Assembly (NCBI RefSeq): GCF_004765815.2
Contig: NZ_ML974127.1
Location: forward strand, 1,404,927 to 1,468,926
Source: Halorussus salinus
GTDB lineage: Archaea > Halobacteriota > Halobacteria > Halobacteriales > Haladaptataceae
Direction: 5' to 3'
DNA: 64,000 nucleotides
This document shows positions 46,901-55,581 of the stretch, piece after piece; positions within the stretch are counted from its first letter, which is position 1; each line of letters starts with the position of its first letter. The position numbers were made by a program, and so were the translations under genes. The notes below the pieces were generated by a model. It worked only from the letters and a program-made list of their open reading frames with translations. It ran no database searches and was not told the origin of the DNA.

Positions 46901-47779
46901 GGTGGCGGCTACGTGCCGCCCGCCAACCCCGGCGGAAACGGCGGGAACTCGAACAGCGACGACGCGAAGAACACCGACGACTCGAAGGCCACCGCGCCGC
47001 TGACGGACGCCGACGGCAACGTCGGGTCGGTCGCAGTCCACGCGAGCAGTTCGGACGCCGACCCGACCGTGCGAGTCAGCGATAGCGTTCCCGCGAACGT
47101 GACCGCGCCGACCGTCCAGCGGGACGGATTCGCGGCGCTCTCGTACCTGAACGTCAGCGACGCCGACAGAGCGACGTTCGAGGTCTCGAAGGACCGACTG
47201 AACGAGGCGGACGCGGCCCCCGGCGCTGTCGGGCTGTTCCGCTACGACGACGGCGCGTGGAGCGCAGTCGAGACGACCCGACTCAACGAGACCGACGACG
47301 CCTACCGATTCGGCGCGAACGTCTCGAACGGCACGTTCGCGGTCGGCATCGGGAAGGCCGTCACGAGCGTCACCGACCTCTCGGTCGGGAGCGCGTCGGT
47401 CGAACCCGGAACCGCCGTGACCGTCACCGCGACGGTCCGGAACACCGGCCACGCCGCGGGCGAGCAGACCGTCGAACTGACGGTCGGCGGCGAGGTCGTC
47501 GCCACGAAGACCGTCTCGGTCGCCGCGGACGACGCGACCGACGTGACCTTCGAGTACGCCGCCAGCGAGAGCGGCGTCTACGAACTCGCGGTCGGCGGAC
47601 AGAACGCCGAACTCGTCGTGGAGGGCGTCGAGACCACGACGACCGACGACGAGTCGAGTAGCATGGAGACCACGACCGCGACGACGACCGACAACTCGTC
47701 TGGCATCCCCGGCTTCGGGGTCGGCGTCGCGCTGGTCGCGCTGGTGGCCGCCGCGCTGGTGGCCCTCCGGCGACAGTAG
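43919..47779 (+). CDS. PKD-repeat surface protein with PGF-CTERM anchor
   Basis: 1286 residues from the GTG at 43919, which puts a signal peptide (VLLTLLLVVSSVSAGVGSVA) at the N-terminus. A ~200-residue N-terminal domain (GGNCYEVSPLTS ... FYDYRAG) is shared with the paralogue at 48530. Then three PKD-like domains (FDASESSDGQ, YEWTFGSA, FDWQFGDGES), an unassigned ~180-residue region, and about three more PKD-like domains (YEWDFDGDGET). A Gly/Asp/Ser linker leads to a PGF-pre-PGF-like and a CARDB-like domain, a Thr-rich stretch and PGFGVGVALVALVAAALVAL plus RR, the archaeosortase signal. Expected to be cell-surface anchored; ligand unknown. Confidence 0.9.
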   Translation: MSDRARSVLLTLLLVVSSVSAGVGSVAAAPTGDATTFHVTQGGNCYEVSPLTSSEETVEEFYDYRAGPDTKYGSYGEGSQAVQDNQVSHLFVYEGEQGLSLVMLHDDLNESEGGAISFDLSGLPSDREWVIEDDSYENRDDNFDHSGTSSSIDWMWSPGRTDGAVVRGLGGSFDAITIDSAFGENSWAYQERQNQWQYATDDVDWKLRSGDGSEYDLTKGQSLTIEKGSCADETAPNAALSANPQTAQTGESVSFDASESSDGQTAIAEYRWDFDGDGEIDETTASATTSHAYDTADSYDAAVTVVDEGGNTDTATTSVAVESGDSTAPSVTLDAPETVTAGEEFTASAAAPNASNVSSYEWTFGSATESGQEVSHTYDSAGTYDVTVNVTYDNGTSVEESATIEAVEPSDGSPTAAFSLSSQTVANNEAVELDASSSSDDEGIASFDWQFGDGESASGETVEHAYDETGEYEITLTVTDTDGNTDTANETVTVTEPKTIEYVNATAVRIHGDYETVFVDATFFDTSGVGTSNYDLGPVNGTTVVHAQDEGKWGPVISSVSVHEEGIDTPANASKKNPDFEAQLDAVRPERPSTFVQNATKVDNGTYEVTFGYVNPNDHEMSGGSKLVGGDGSEESRKTFLPGRHTVTVEWTPESNDSNLVWETDFSTFGLGASTTTSPTPEQIESGDMPPVASLAAAPTTVEVDETVAFTAGQSRDDENVTEYEWDFDGDGETERTTEHSNVTKAYAAAGTYHATVTVVDTSGQTDTAQTTVTVEEASTEPPTDAGPNAALAVDDTFAFGSIGTLVASGSTGDGDLTYEWDLDTAKDGYERDTGHQSYIGIETWNVYDDEGTYEVSVTVTEADGDTDTATKTIEVVDLQGPTAKLVAPDTVTVGEEFTVTAKGAGDPSGLDYINWKFDGENRTNGETVTHVFHETGNKTVTLLMRDKEKHNTRMETTVHVEPADDSSDGDNGGDGNDGDSEKGIEDDEDESTGGGGYVPPANPGGNGGNSNSDDAKNTDDSKATAPLTDADGNVGSVAVHASSSDADPTVRVSDSVPANVTAPTVQRDGFAALSYLNVSDADRATFEVSKDRLNEADAAPGAVGLFRYDDGAWSAVETTRLNETDDAYRFGANVSNGTFAVGIGKAVTSVTDLSVGSASVEPGTAVTVTATVRNTGHAAGEQTVELTVGGEVVATKTVSVAADDATDVTFEYAASESGVYELAVGGQNAELVVEGVETTTTDDESSSMETTTATTTDNSSGIPGFGVGVALVALVAAALVALRRQ

Positions 47780-47882
47780 CGATTTCCGCGAGAAGCACCC
47801 TCGATTCGACGTTCCCTTTTTCGACCCGACGACGTGCGCCGACGGCCCGACGCTTTTGACCCGCCGCTCCGTGATGTCGGCT

Positions 47883-48377
47883 ATGGGAAAAGTTAACGAG
47901 ACCGACCTCGACTGGACGACGCTCGAAAAGGGCGAGACGAAGCTCCGGCGCAAGCAGTTGGGCGAGGAGGCCGACGGCGAGGAGTTAGGCGCGAGCCTCT
48001 ACGAACTCCCGCCGGGCAAGCGGTCGTGGCCCTACCACTACCACACCGGCAACGAGGAGGCCCTGTATCTCCTCGCGGGGTCGGGGACGCTCCGACTCGA
48101 CGGCGAGACGGTCGCGCTCTCGGCGGGCGACTACGTGGCGCTTCCGGCCGACGAGTCGGGTGCCCACCGCGTGGTCAACGATTCGGACGAGCCGTTGCGC
48201 TATCTGGCCGTCTCCACGATGAACGATCCCGACGTGACCGTCTACCCCGACTCGGGGAAGGTGGGCGTCTTCTCCGGGTCGCCGCCCGGCGGCCGCGAGG
48301 AACGGACGGTTCAGGGCTACTACGAGCGCGACAGCGACGTGGACTACTGGCAGGGCGAGGAGGACGCCGACGAGTAG
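47883..48377 (+). CDS. Cupin-domain protein
   Basis: 164 residues. The cupin motifs are visible: SWPYHYHTGNEEALYLLAGSG (two His and a Glu as metal ligands) and ADESGAHRVVNDSDEPLRYL. The C-terminal 40 residues end in acidic residues. Metal-dependent enzyme or sugar/ligand binding is possible; substrate unknown. It lies between two paralogous surface proteins in the same orientation. Confidence 0.88.
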   Translation: MGKVNETDLDWTTLEKGETKLRRKQLGEEADGEELGASLYELPPGKRSWPYHYHTGNEEALYLLAGSGTLRLDGETVALSAGDYVALPADESGAHRVVNDSDEPLRYLAVSTMNDPDVTVYPDSGKVGVFSGSPPGGREERTVQGYYERDSDVDYWQGEEDADE

Positions 48378-48529
48378 GTTTTCCGACGGCCGTCCGACTC
48401 GTTCTAAGCCGCGACTGACCGCGGTTAAGCCCGGACGACGAGTCGCGTCCGGACCGGGCTATCCCGGCGAAGCCGACATATAACAAAGGCCGTCTCGGGG
48501 AAATCTCGGGGCAAGCGACCGCCCTCCCC

Positions 48530-51500
48530 ATGACTCGGACACGCACGCGCCTCGCTATCGTCGGTATCGCCCTCCTCGTGGTCGGCGCGACGGTTCCGCT
48601 GTCGCCCGCCAGCGACACCGCCGCGGCCGCGGAACACGCCTTCGTCGCGGAGCAGAACGGCCAGTGCTACGAACTCTCGCCGCTCTCGAACGGCGAGGAC
48701 GTGCGCTCGTTCTACGACTACCGGAACATCGAGAACGAGGAGGGCGCGAGCAGATACACCTACAGCTCCTACATGCCCGACCACCTCACCCAATCGGACG
48801 CCAGTCGCCTGTTCCTCTACGACGGTCCCGAGGGCGTGAGCCTCGTGATAATCCACAACACCGTCGGCGGCGACCGGGGCGACGGGAGCGCCGCGACGTT
48901 CCGGTTCGACGGCCTGCCCGAGGGTGGCGACTGGGTGGTCGAGGACGACGACTACGCCGACCAAGACGACCGATTCTACCGGAACCGCATCGACTGGTCG
49001 TGGTACGGCGACCGGACCGACGGCGGCGTCTTCCGGGGACTGGACCGCGACGGCACCGCGGTCACCATCGACCCGGCGTTCGACGAGCGGGCCGGACTCT
49101 ACGACTCGCCGGTGGACCGCTCGGGCGACACCGAGGCGTGGCAGTTCCTGACCGGGAGCGTCGGCGACCCGAGCGCGGTGAGCCTCGATATGAACGCTCC
49201 GGTGACGATTCGGACCGGGACCTGCGAACCCGACGAGACCCCGCCGAGCGCCCGACTGAACGCCGAATCGGGCACGGTCGGCGCGCCCGTCACCTTCGAC
49301 GCCAGCGAGTCGGCGGACGGCGAGACCGGCGTCGCCGAATACCGCTGGGACTTCGACGGCGACGGCGAAATCGAGCGGACGACGAGCGACGCGACGGTCG
49401 CCCACGCGTTCGCCGAGACCGGCACCTACGAGGCCAACGTGACGGTCGTAGACGAGGCCGGGAACGCAGACCGCGCGAGCGCGACGGTCGAAGTCGAACC
49501 CGACGACCCGCCCGAGGCCGCCTTCAGGGTCGTCTCGCCCGAGACCCCGGTCGAAGGCCAGCAGGTCGTCCTCGACGCGGGCAACTCGACCGACGACACC
49601 GGCATCGAGAGCTATCGCTGGACGCTCGGGAACGGCACCACCGCGACCGGCGAGCGCGTGGCCTACACCCCCTCGGGCAACGGCACGTTCCCGGTGACGC
49701 TCGAAGTCGTGGACGAGCGCGGCCAGAACGCGACCGTGGAGCGAGACATCGAAGTCCGTCCGGCCGACGAGACCCCGCCGGAGGCCGCGGTCGCGGCCAA
49801 CCGGACCACCGTCGAAGCGGGCGCTCCCGTCCGCTTCGACGCGGGGAACTCCTCGGACGACCGAGGAGTCGCGGGTTACGAGTGGGACTTCGGCGACGGA
49901 GCTACGGCGACCGACCCCGGCGCGACGGCGACCTACCGCTACGACGAGGCCGGGACTTACGACGCGACCGTCACCGTCACCGACGCCGGGGGCAACGCCG
50001 CGACCGCGAACGTGACCGTCGAGGTGTTCCCCGAGGACGAGTCGCCGCCGAGCGCCGCGCTCTCGGTGGACACGAACCGGACGAAGACGGGACAGGAAAT
50101 CGGCTTCAGCGCGAACGGGTCGGGTGACGACGAGACGAGCGTCACGACCTATCGCTGGGACTTCGACGGCGACGGCGAGACCGACCGAGCCACGAGCGAC
50201 GCGACGGTCAGCCACGCCTACGAGTCGGCAGGCAACTACACCGCGAGTGTGACCGTCCTCGACCGCGGCGGCAACGCGGACGAGGAGACCGTGAGCGTCG
50301 AAGTCGAGCGCGACGAGCGAGCGAAACGCGACGAGGGCGGAGGCGGAAACGGCGGTGAGAGCGACGGCGGTAGCGGCGGCAACGACGCCGGAGGAGGCGG
50401 CGGTGGCGGAGGCGGCGCGGTGGACCGCGGGCCGCCGCCGGTGCTGACCGAGACCGACGAGCGCGGCCCGAACGCGGGAGTCGTGGACGTGCGCAACGGC
50501 CGGGCCGACGGAGCGATTCGGGCCGCCCTGCCCGAGACCGCGGCGGCCGAGGAGACCGGCGTCGCGTTCCGGGAGATAGGGGTGAACCTCTCGCGCGACG
50601 AGGCGCACTTCGTCGTGGAGACCGCCCGGAGTGGAGACGAACCGCTGTCAGACGTTCCGGCGGACGTGACCCTCGGCTCGCTGTCGGTCGGCGCGAAGTA
50701 CGTCGAACCCCGGCAGGTCGGCGGCGTGGGCTACACCGTCGCCATCGACCGCTCGCGGCTCGCCGACGCGGGCCTCGCGCCCGCGGACCTGACCGCCTAC
50801 CGGCGCGCGGGCGACGAGTGGGAGGCGGTGAACGCGACGGTCCAGTCGCGGGGTGAGACGGTTCTCCTCCGAATCGCGGCCGACGGGTTCGCCCCGATAG
50901 CGGTCGGCGCGGAGCGGTCGGTGACGGTCGCCGACGCCGAACTCGCGGCCGCGGAAATCGCCGCCGACGAAGCGGTCGCGCTGAACGCGACCTTCGAGAA
51001 CGACGGGAACTCGACCGCGACGTTCGCCGCGAATCTGACCGCCGACGGCGAAGTCGTGGCGACGAAGCGAGTCACGGTGCCCGCCGAGGAGACCGCCGAA
51101 GTCACGCTCCGCGCCGACATCGCGCCGGGCACCCACGCGGTCGGTCTCGCGGGCGAGCGCGTCGGGTCCGAGAGCGCGCGAGTCGGCGACGTGACGGTGG
51201 CCGAACCCACCGCGGACATCTCGGTCGCGGACGTGTCGGTCAACGAGTCCGATATCACGGCGGGCCAGCAGGTCGCCATCACCGCGACGGTCACGAATCG
51301 CGGGTCGGCGTCGGGCGAGCGCGCCCTCGCGCTCTCGCTGTTCGGCGAGGAGGTCGCCACGAAGCGAATCGCCCTGTCGGCGGGCGAGCGCGCCGAGGTC
51401 ACCTTCGTCCGGCGAATCGACGCCGCGGGCGAGTACACCGCCGAGGTCGGGAACGCGACGGCCGCGGTGTCGGTCGAGGAGGTCGGCGACGGCGAGTCGG

Positions 51501-51592
51501 CGAGTCCCGAAATTCCGGTTCCCGGCTTCGGCGTCGGGGTCTCGGTGGTCGCGCTGGTCGCGGCGCTCCTCGTCCTCCGGAGACGGGAGTGA
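48530..51592 (+). CDS. PKD-repeat surface protein with PGF-CTERM anchor, paralogue
   Basis: 1020 residues. Signal peptide at 1-35 (LAIVGIALLVVGATVPLSPA). The N-terminal domain (NGQCYELSPLSN ... FYDYRNIE) matches that of the protein at 43919. Four PKD domains follow (each near a FDASES / FDAGNS start and a YRWDFDGDGE or YEWDFGDGA core). A Gly/Asn/Asp-rich linker precedes a PGF-pre-PGF-like domain (IGVNLSRDEAHFVVETARSG) and two CARDB-like domains. Ends VPGFGVGVSVVALVAALLVL and RRRE, the archaeosortase signal. Probably S-layer-linked surface adhesin or carbohydrate-binding protein. Confidence 0.9.
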   Translation: MTRTRTRLAIVGIALLVVGATVPLSPASDTAAAAEHAFVAEQNGQCYELSPLSNGEDVRSFYDYRNIENEEGASRYTYSSYMPDHLTQSDASRLFLYDGPEGVSLVIIHNTVGGDRGDGSAATFRFDGLPEGGDWVVEDDDYADQDDRFYRNRIDWSWYGDRTDGGVFRGLDRDGTAVTIDPAFDERAGLYDSPVDRSGDTEAWQFLTGSVGDPSAVSLDMNAPVTIRTGTCEPDETPPSARLNAESGTVGAPVTFDASESADGETGVAEYRWDFDGDGEIERTTSDATVAHAFAETGTYEANVTVVDEAGNADRASATVEVEPDDPPEAAFRVVSPETPVEGQQVVLDAGNSTDDTGIESYRWTLGNGTTATGERVAYTPSGNGTFPVTLEVVDERGQNATVERDIEVRPADETPPEAAVAANRTTVEAGAPVRFDAGNSSDDRGVAGYEWDFGDGATATDPGATATYRYDEAGTYDATVTVTDAGGNAATANVTVEVFPEDESPPSAALSVDTNRTKTGQEIGFSANGSGDDETSVTTYRWDFDGDGETDRATSDATVSHAYESAGNYTASVTVLDRGGNADEETVSVEVERDERAKRDEGGGGNGGESDGGSGGNDAGGGGGGGGGAVDRGPPPVLTETDERGPNAGVVDVRNGRADGAIRAALPETAAAEETGVAFREIGVNLSRDEAHFVVETARSGDEPLSDVPADVTLGSLSVGAKYVEPRQVGGVGYTVAIDRSRLADAGLAPADLTAYRRAGDEWEAVNATVQSRGETVLLRIAADGFAPIAVGAERSVTVADAELAAAEIAADEAVALNATFENDGNSTATFAANLTADGEVVATKRVTVPAEETAEVTLRADIAPGTHAVGLAGERVGSESARVGDVTVAEPTADISVADVSVNESDITAGQQVAITATVTNRGSASGERALALSLFGEEVATKRIALSAGERAEVTFVRRIDAAGEYTAEVGNATAAVSVEEVGDGESASPEIPVPGFGVGVSVVALVAALLVLRRRE

Positions 51593-51633
51593 GTTCTAGG
51601 GGACTCGGGCGGTCGAACTCGACGAAGCAACCG

Positions 51634-51796
51634 CTCCGGCGCGTGCTGGCGCGACTTCGTGTCGCGCCATCGGCGCGCGAGGGATGAGGACCGCAGGTCT
51701 GTGGCCGAGGACCGCAATCGGTTGGGGAGGTGTGTGGTTCGCGGTTGCGGTGCTGTGCCGTTGCGGTAGACTCCTTGTTGTCGGCAGTAGCCCGCT
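51634..51796 (+). repeat. Dispersed hairpin repeat, copy C
   Basis: Hairpin arms GGCGCGAC (51648-51655) and GTCGCGCC (51661-51668), loop TTCGT, then GCGCGAGGGATGAGGACCGC and CAATCGGTTGGGGAGGTGTG and a tail ending TTGTTGTCGGCAGTAGC. Best-preserved tail among the copies. It fills the 298-bp gap between the surface protein and queC. Confidence 0.75.
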
Positions 51797-51890
51797 TCTT
51801 CCCCAATCAAACGTCGAGGAAATCGCGGAGACAACCGTAGCTTACAGCCGCCCTCTCATCAGTTTCGACCGAATCCTGCTCGACCGAATC

Positions 51891-52595
51891 CTAGTCCGCG
51901 TACTCCGGCCGCTCGTCGTACGCGATGGGGTCGCGCACGCCGACGTTCTGGAACGCCTGCAACCGGAACGCGCAGGCGTCGCAGGTGCCGCAGGCCGGGG
52001 CCTCCTCACGGTAGCAACTCCACGTGTGTTCGTAGGGCACGCCCAACTCCACGCCGCGCTCGGCGATGTCGGTCTTCGACCACTCCACGAACGGCGCGCG
52101 CAGTTCGATGTCCGTCTCGTCTTTCGTCCCGGCGTCGATGACGTTCTGGAAGGCGTCGAAGAACGCCGGGCGGCAGTCGGGGTAGCCCGAGAAGTCCTCG
52201 CTGTGGGCACCGATGAACACCGCCTCGCAGTCGTTGGCCTCGGCGTAGGCGGTCGCCATCGCCAGCAGGTTCGCGTTCCGGAACGGGACGTAGGAGGTCG
52301 GGACCTCCTCGGAGTCCAAGTCGGCGTCGGCCACGTCCATCTCGTCGTCGGTGAGACTCGACCCGCCGATGGCCGCGAGGTGGCCCGTCTCCACGTGGAG
52401 GAAGTCCGCGGCGTCGAGGTCGTCGGCGAGTCGCCGGGCGCACTCGTACTCTCGGTCCTCGGTCTCCTGTCCGTAGGAGGTGTGCAGGAGATAACAGTCG
52501 TAGCCCTCCTCGGCGGCGAGGTAGGCCGCGGTGGCGCTGTCCATCCCGCCGGAGGCGAGGACGACCGCGCGTTTCTCGGCGTTCGTCTCGGTCAT
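51891..52595 (-). CDS. queC: 7-Cyano-7-deazaguanine synthase
   Basis: 234 residues from the ATG at 52595. PP-loop ASGGMDSATAAYL at 14-26 binds ATP; the zinc-binding CGTCDAC near residue 205 and the YVPFRNANLL segment are QueC hallmarks. Makes preQ0 from CDG, needed in archaea for archaeosine in tRNA. A longer in-frame start at 52673 adds 26 poorly conserved residues. Confidence 0.95.
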   Translation of the reverse strand: MTETNAEKRAVVLASGGMDSATAAYLAAEEGYDCYLLHTSYGQETEDREYECARRLADDLDAADFLHVETGHLAAIGGSSLTDDEMDVADADLDSEEVPTSYVPFRNANLLAMATAYAEANDCEAVFIGAHSEDFSGYPDCRPAFFDAFQNVIDAGTKDETDIELRAPFVEWSKTDIAERGVELGVPYEHTWSCYREEAPACGTCDACAFRLQAFQNVGVRDPIAYDERPEYAD

Positions 52596-52679
52596 GCCGG
52601 ACCACTGGACCGGCAGGTAGATGAGTCGTACGGTTCCGACCAGCGAGGAGCTATCGGTCTCCCGCGGTGTCACACCTCG

Positions 52680-52922
52680 TCAGTGTCGCGTGACGTGATA
52701 CAGCACGCCCCACACGAACGCGAGGCCCGACGCGATGAGGAGGCTCCCGGCCGTCTGAGGCGCGAGTTCGACGCCGGTCGTGGCGACCAGCAGGTCCCCG
52801 GCGAGGTTCGACACCTCCACGAACGAGGGCGTGTGGTTCCAGACGTACTTCGAGATGACCGTGGCGACTATCATGCTGGCGAACGCCGAGAAGGAGTGCG
52901 AGCCGCCCGATGTGAGTGCCAT
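52680..52922 (-). CDS. Small membrane protein of unknown function
   Basis: 80 residues with hydrophobic stretches at about 11-26 and 58-77. The N-terminus is Ser/Gly-rich (MALTSGGSHSFSAF). Set between queC and queE in the same direction but with normal spacing on both sides; no link to the queuine pathway is evident. Confidence 0.65.
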   Translation of the reverse strand: MALTSGGSHSFSAFASMIVATVISKYVWNHTPSFVEVSNLAGDLLVATTGVELAPQTAGSLLIASGLAFVWGVLYHVTRH

Positions 52923-53046
52923 GTGGTAGTTACGACTCCCTTATTATTTGTCCCTGTCACGCAGTCACTTAACTGTATTCAGACGCCACATCGATGGCGC
53001 GATTCGGACGCTCCTCGAAATTCGTCTTCCGAAGGTTTCTCCGCGC

Positions 53047-53871
53047 TCAAGTCTCGGGCGCGTCGTTCCAGAGGTTGACGTGGAGTCGCGGCGTGTACCG
53101 GAAACCGAACTCCTGTGCGAGTTCGGCGGCGACGGGCCGGGTCTCGGCGACGCGCTCTTTGGTCGCACCCTCCGGCATCAGGAGTACGTCGGTGTCCCGA
53201 ATCTCGACCGCGGCGGCGTCCCGGAGTCGGTCCAGCAGGTCCGTCGCCTCGGTCACGTCCGCGCGGTCGCTCACGACGAACTTGAGTTGGAAGTCGTACT
53301 CCTCCACGAGCGCCGCGAGCGCGTCGAGGTCGATACGACGCTCGTCGTGGCGCTCGGCCCACTCGTCGGCGTCGGTCGGTTTGCCGTCGGGTCTGGCGGT
53401 CTCGTCGGGCGTCGGCGTGCTGGACGCCAGTTTGGGACTCACGCTGGCGAGGTCGATGGGCGCGTCGCGGTGGATGGTCCCGTTGGTCTCGACGGTGGTG
53501 TGGTAGCCCCGCGCGTCTAACTCCTCCAAGAGCGCCACGGACGCGTCGTGCAGGAGCGGTTCCCCGCCGGTCAGGACCACGTGGTCGGCGTCGTAGGACT
53601 CGACCTCGGCGACTATCTCCTCGACGCTCATCGTCGCGTGGGTCGGCTCCCACGAGGTGTGATACGAGTCGCAGAACCAGCACCGGAGGTTGCACCCCGA
53701 GGAGCGGACGAAGACGCTCGGGACGCCCGCGAGTCGGCCCTCGCCCTGTAGGGACTCGAAGAGTTCGTTGATAGGGAGCGCGTCGCCCGAGTCGTCGCTG
53801 GCGTTCTCGGTCTCGCGCTCTCGGGTCGCCGATTCGCCCGCGTCGGCGTCCACGTCGCTGGTGACGGGCAT
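53047..53871 (-). CDS. queE: 7-Carboxy-7-deazaguanine synthase
   Basis: 274 residues, radical SAM enzyme. CX3CX2C is complete at Cys60, Cys64 and Cys67 (SSGCNLRCWFCDSYHT). Converts 6-carboxytetrahydropterin to CDG. An acidic ~30-residue N-terminal extension precedes the domain. 2 nt from the end of queD, so both are on one message. Confidence 0.95.
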   Translation of the reverse strand: MPVTSDVDADAGESATRERETENASDDSGDALPINELFESLQGEGRLAGVPSVFVRSSGCNLRCWFCDSYHTSWEPTHATMSVEEIVAEVESYDADHVVLTGGEPLLHDASVALLEELDARGYHTTVETNGTIHRDAPIDLASVSPKLASSTPTPDETARPDGKPTDADEWAERHDERRIDLDALAALVEEYDFQLKFVVSDRADVTEATDLLDRLRDAAAVEIRDTDVLLMPEGATKERVAETRPVAAELAQEFGFRYTPRLHVNLWNDAPET

Positions 53872-53873
53872 CG

Positions 53874-54326
53874 CTACAACTCGGCCCCGCCACAGAGTTC
53901 GGCGGTCTCGCTCACCTGCACGGCGACCTCCGAGACGTTGTCGGGCAACTCGTCGGCGAGGCGACGCTCCAGCACCGCGCTCATCACCTCGGCGGTCGGC
54001 GGGGCGTCGAGGACGACCAGCGCGTCACCGTCGCCGGACTCCTCGAAGGCCTCCACGAGCGGGTCGCCCTCCTCCAGCAGGAAGCGGTGGTCCCACTCGG
54101 AGATTATCGAGGTAATATCCCCCTTGTCCACGACCCAGCCCTCGTCGCGCAACTCGCCGACGACCTTGACCGTAATCTCGTAGTTGTGGCCGTGCGGTCG
54201 GCTACACTTGCCGTCGTGGTGCTGGATGCGATGCCCGCTTGAGATGCGGATGGGGCGGTCGCGCCCGACGTAGAGCGTGCGCTCGCCCGACTCCGCGAGA
54301 GGAGACCCGGAGATTCGTTGAGCCAT
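53874..54326 (-). CDS. queD: 6-Carboxytetrahydropterin synthase
   Basis: 150 residues. Zinc ligands are His32, His45 and His47 (GHRIQHHDGKCSRPHGHNYE); Cys41 is the catalytic thiol of QueD-type enzymes. Converts dihydroneopterin triphosphate into 6-carboxytetrahydropterin, the first step on the way to preQ0. Precedes queE. Confidence 0.94.
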   Translation of the reverse strand: MAQRISGSPLAESGERTLYVGRDRPIRISSGHRIQHHDGKCSRPHGHNYEITVKVVGELRDEGWVVDKGDITSIISEWDHRFLLEEGDPLVEAFEESGDGDALVVLDAPPTAEVMSAVLERRLADELPDNVSEVAVQVSETAELCGGAEL

Positions 54327-54426
54327 ATCACGAGATTATCCGGCGCGCACTTAACTTCACGCAAACGGCGGCCGTGTGGGTCGAGCTGGCAACGCGAGGG
54401 TCGGCGGGCGCGAGGGCCGGGCGCGA

Positions 54427-55428
54427 CTACTCGGTCGTCGTCGCCGACAGCGCGACGGTCGTCGTCCCGGAGACACAACCCTCGACGCTGGCGGTCACGG
54501 TGCCGTCCGACGAGGCGGCGTACGCGGCGTCCACGGTCTCGGACCACTCGACGCGACCGCTCGGGGCGACCGACTTCCGGACCAGCAAACTCTCGTCGTC
54601 GTCGGCGATGGTCGTCGGCCAGTAGACCGCGGCCAGTAACTCGCCCCCGACCTCGGCCACGTTCTCGGCGGTCAGGGACAGTTCGACGGTCTCGCCGTCG
54701 GCGACCGTCGCGTCGAACGACCGGAGTTCGAACCGGGGCGCTGGCTCGCCGAGCGCGGCGGCCTCCTCGGCGGGGAGGTCCCAGACCGCCGTCTCGCCGC
54801 CGTACCGACACCGAATCGCGGGCGAGTCGGCGGCCAGCGGCGACGGCACCTCGAAGGCGACCCACCCGACGCCGCCCTTCGCGGCCCCGTCGGCGTACGG
54901 GTCGTCGTACTTGACTCGGCCCCGTCCGGCGAGCGACGTGGTGAACGCGCCGGTCGTTCGCTCCTCGATTTCGGCCGCGGGGAAGCGTTCGCCGCCCGCG
55001 ACCAACTCGAAGGCCTCGGCGGTCGGCGGTCCCGCGGCGTCGGCTCCCGACCCGTCGTCGCTCTGGACCGCGGCCACGACGAACTGGGCCTCCTCGGGCG
55101 CGAGGACGCCGCCCGACCCCATGATGGAGTCGTAGGCGACCGCCGGTCGGGCGACGGTCTCGGCCACGCCGACGCTCACGTCGGCGACCGACCGCACCGA
55201 CGACGCGGGAAGGTCGAAGGAGTCGGTGTTTTCGGGCGTCTCGGTGGTCGCGCCGTCGGTTCGGTCGTCGGTAGTCGAATCGGTCGTCGGCCGCTCGGCT
55301 ACCGTCGGTTCGCCGGTCGTCAGTTCGTCCGCGGTCGAACCACTGCCGCCGCCGAGACACCCGGCCGCGCCGATAGCGAGGGCGGCGGCGCTCGTCCGGA
55401 GGAGGCGTCGTCGTTCGGTGGAGGGCAT
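54427..55428 (-). CDS. Tat lipoprotein of unknown function
   Basis: 333 residues from the ATG at 55428. ERRRLLRTSAAALAIGAAGC is a Tat lipoprotein signal with lipid attachment at the Cys of GAAGC. A Thr/Asp/Glu-rich linker of ~50 residues leads to a beta-rich domain. No recognised family. The N-terminus could begin 9 residues upstream. Confidence 0.75.
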   Translation of the reverse strand: MPSTERRRLLRTSAAALAIGAAGCLGGGSGSTADELTTGEPTVAERPTTDSTTDDRTDGATTETPENTDSFDLPASSVRSVADVSVGVAETVARPAVAYDSIMGSGGVLAPEEAQFVVAAVQSDDGSGADAAGPPTAEAFELVAGGERFPAAEIEERTTGAFTTSLAGRGRVKYDDPYADGAAKGGVGWVAFEVPSPLAADSPAIRCRYGGETAVWDLPAEEAAALGEPAPRFELRSFDATVADGETVELSLTAENVAEVGGELLAAVYWPTTIADDDESLLVRKSVAPSGRVEWSETVDAAYAASSDGTVTASVEGCVSGTTTVALSATTTE

Positions 55429-55581
55429 ACCCGCCGATACTCGAACGCCCGACAAGTGCTTTCTGCCGAGGTCGGGGGTCTATCGTACCCGTCCGATACA
55501 CATCTACACACGTCTTTAGAAAATCAAATTCTATCGAAGAAGTATCTATGGAATGCCTTGAAAAATCTAGAAATGGGTGCG

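Noticed and set aside
43763-47953. A 1396-codon leftward reading frame antisense to the PKD protein
   Set aside because: Long antisense frames are normal in this GC range, and the plus-strand protein has clear signal peptide, PKD and PGF-CTERM features.
48425-50608. A 727-codon leftward frame antisense to the second PKD protein
   Set aside because: Same reason: a GC shadow of a well supported surface protein gene.
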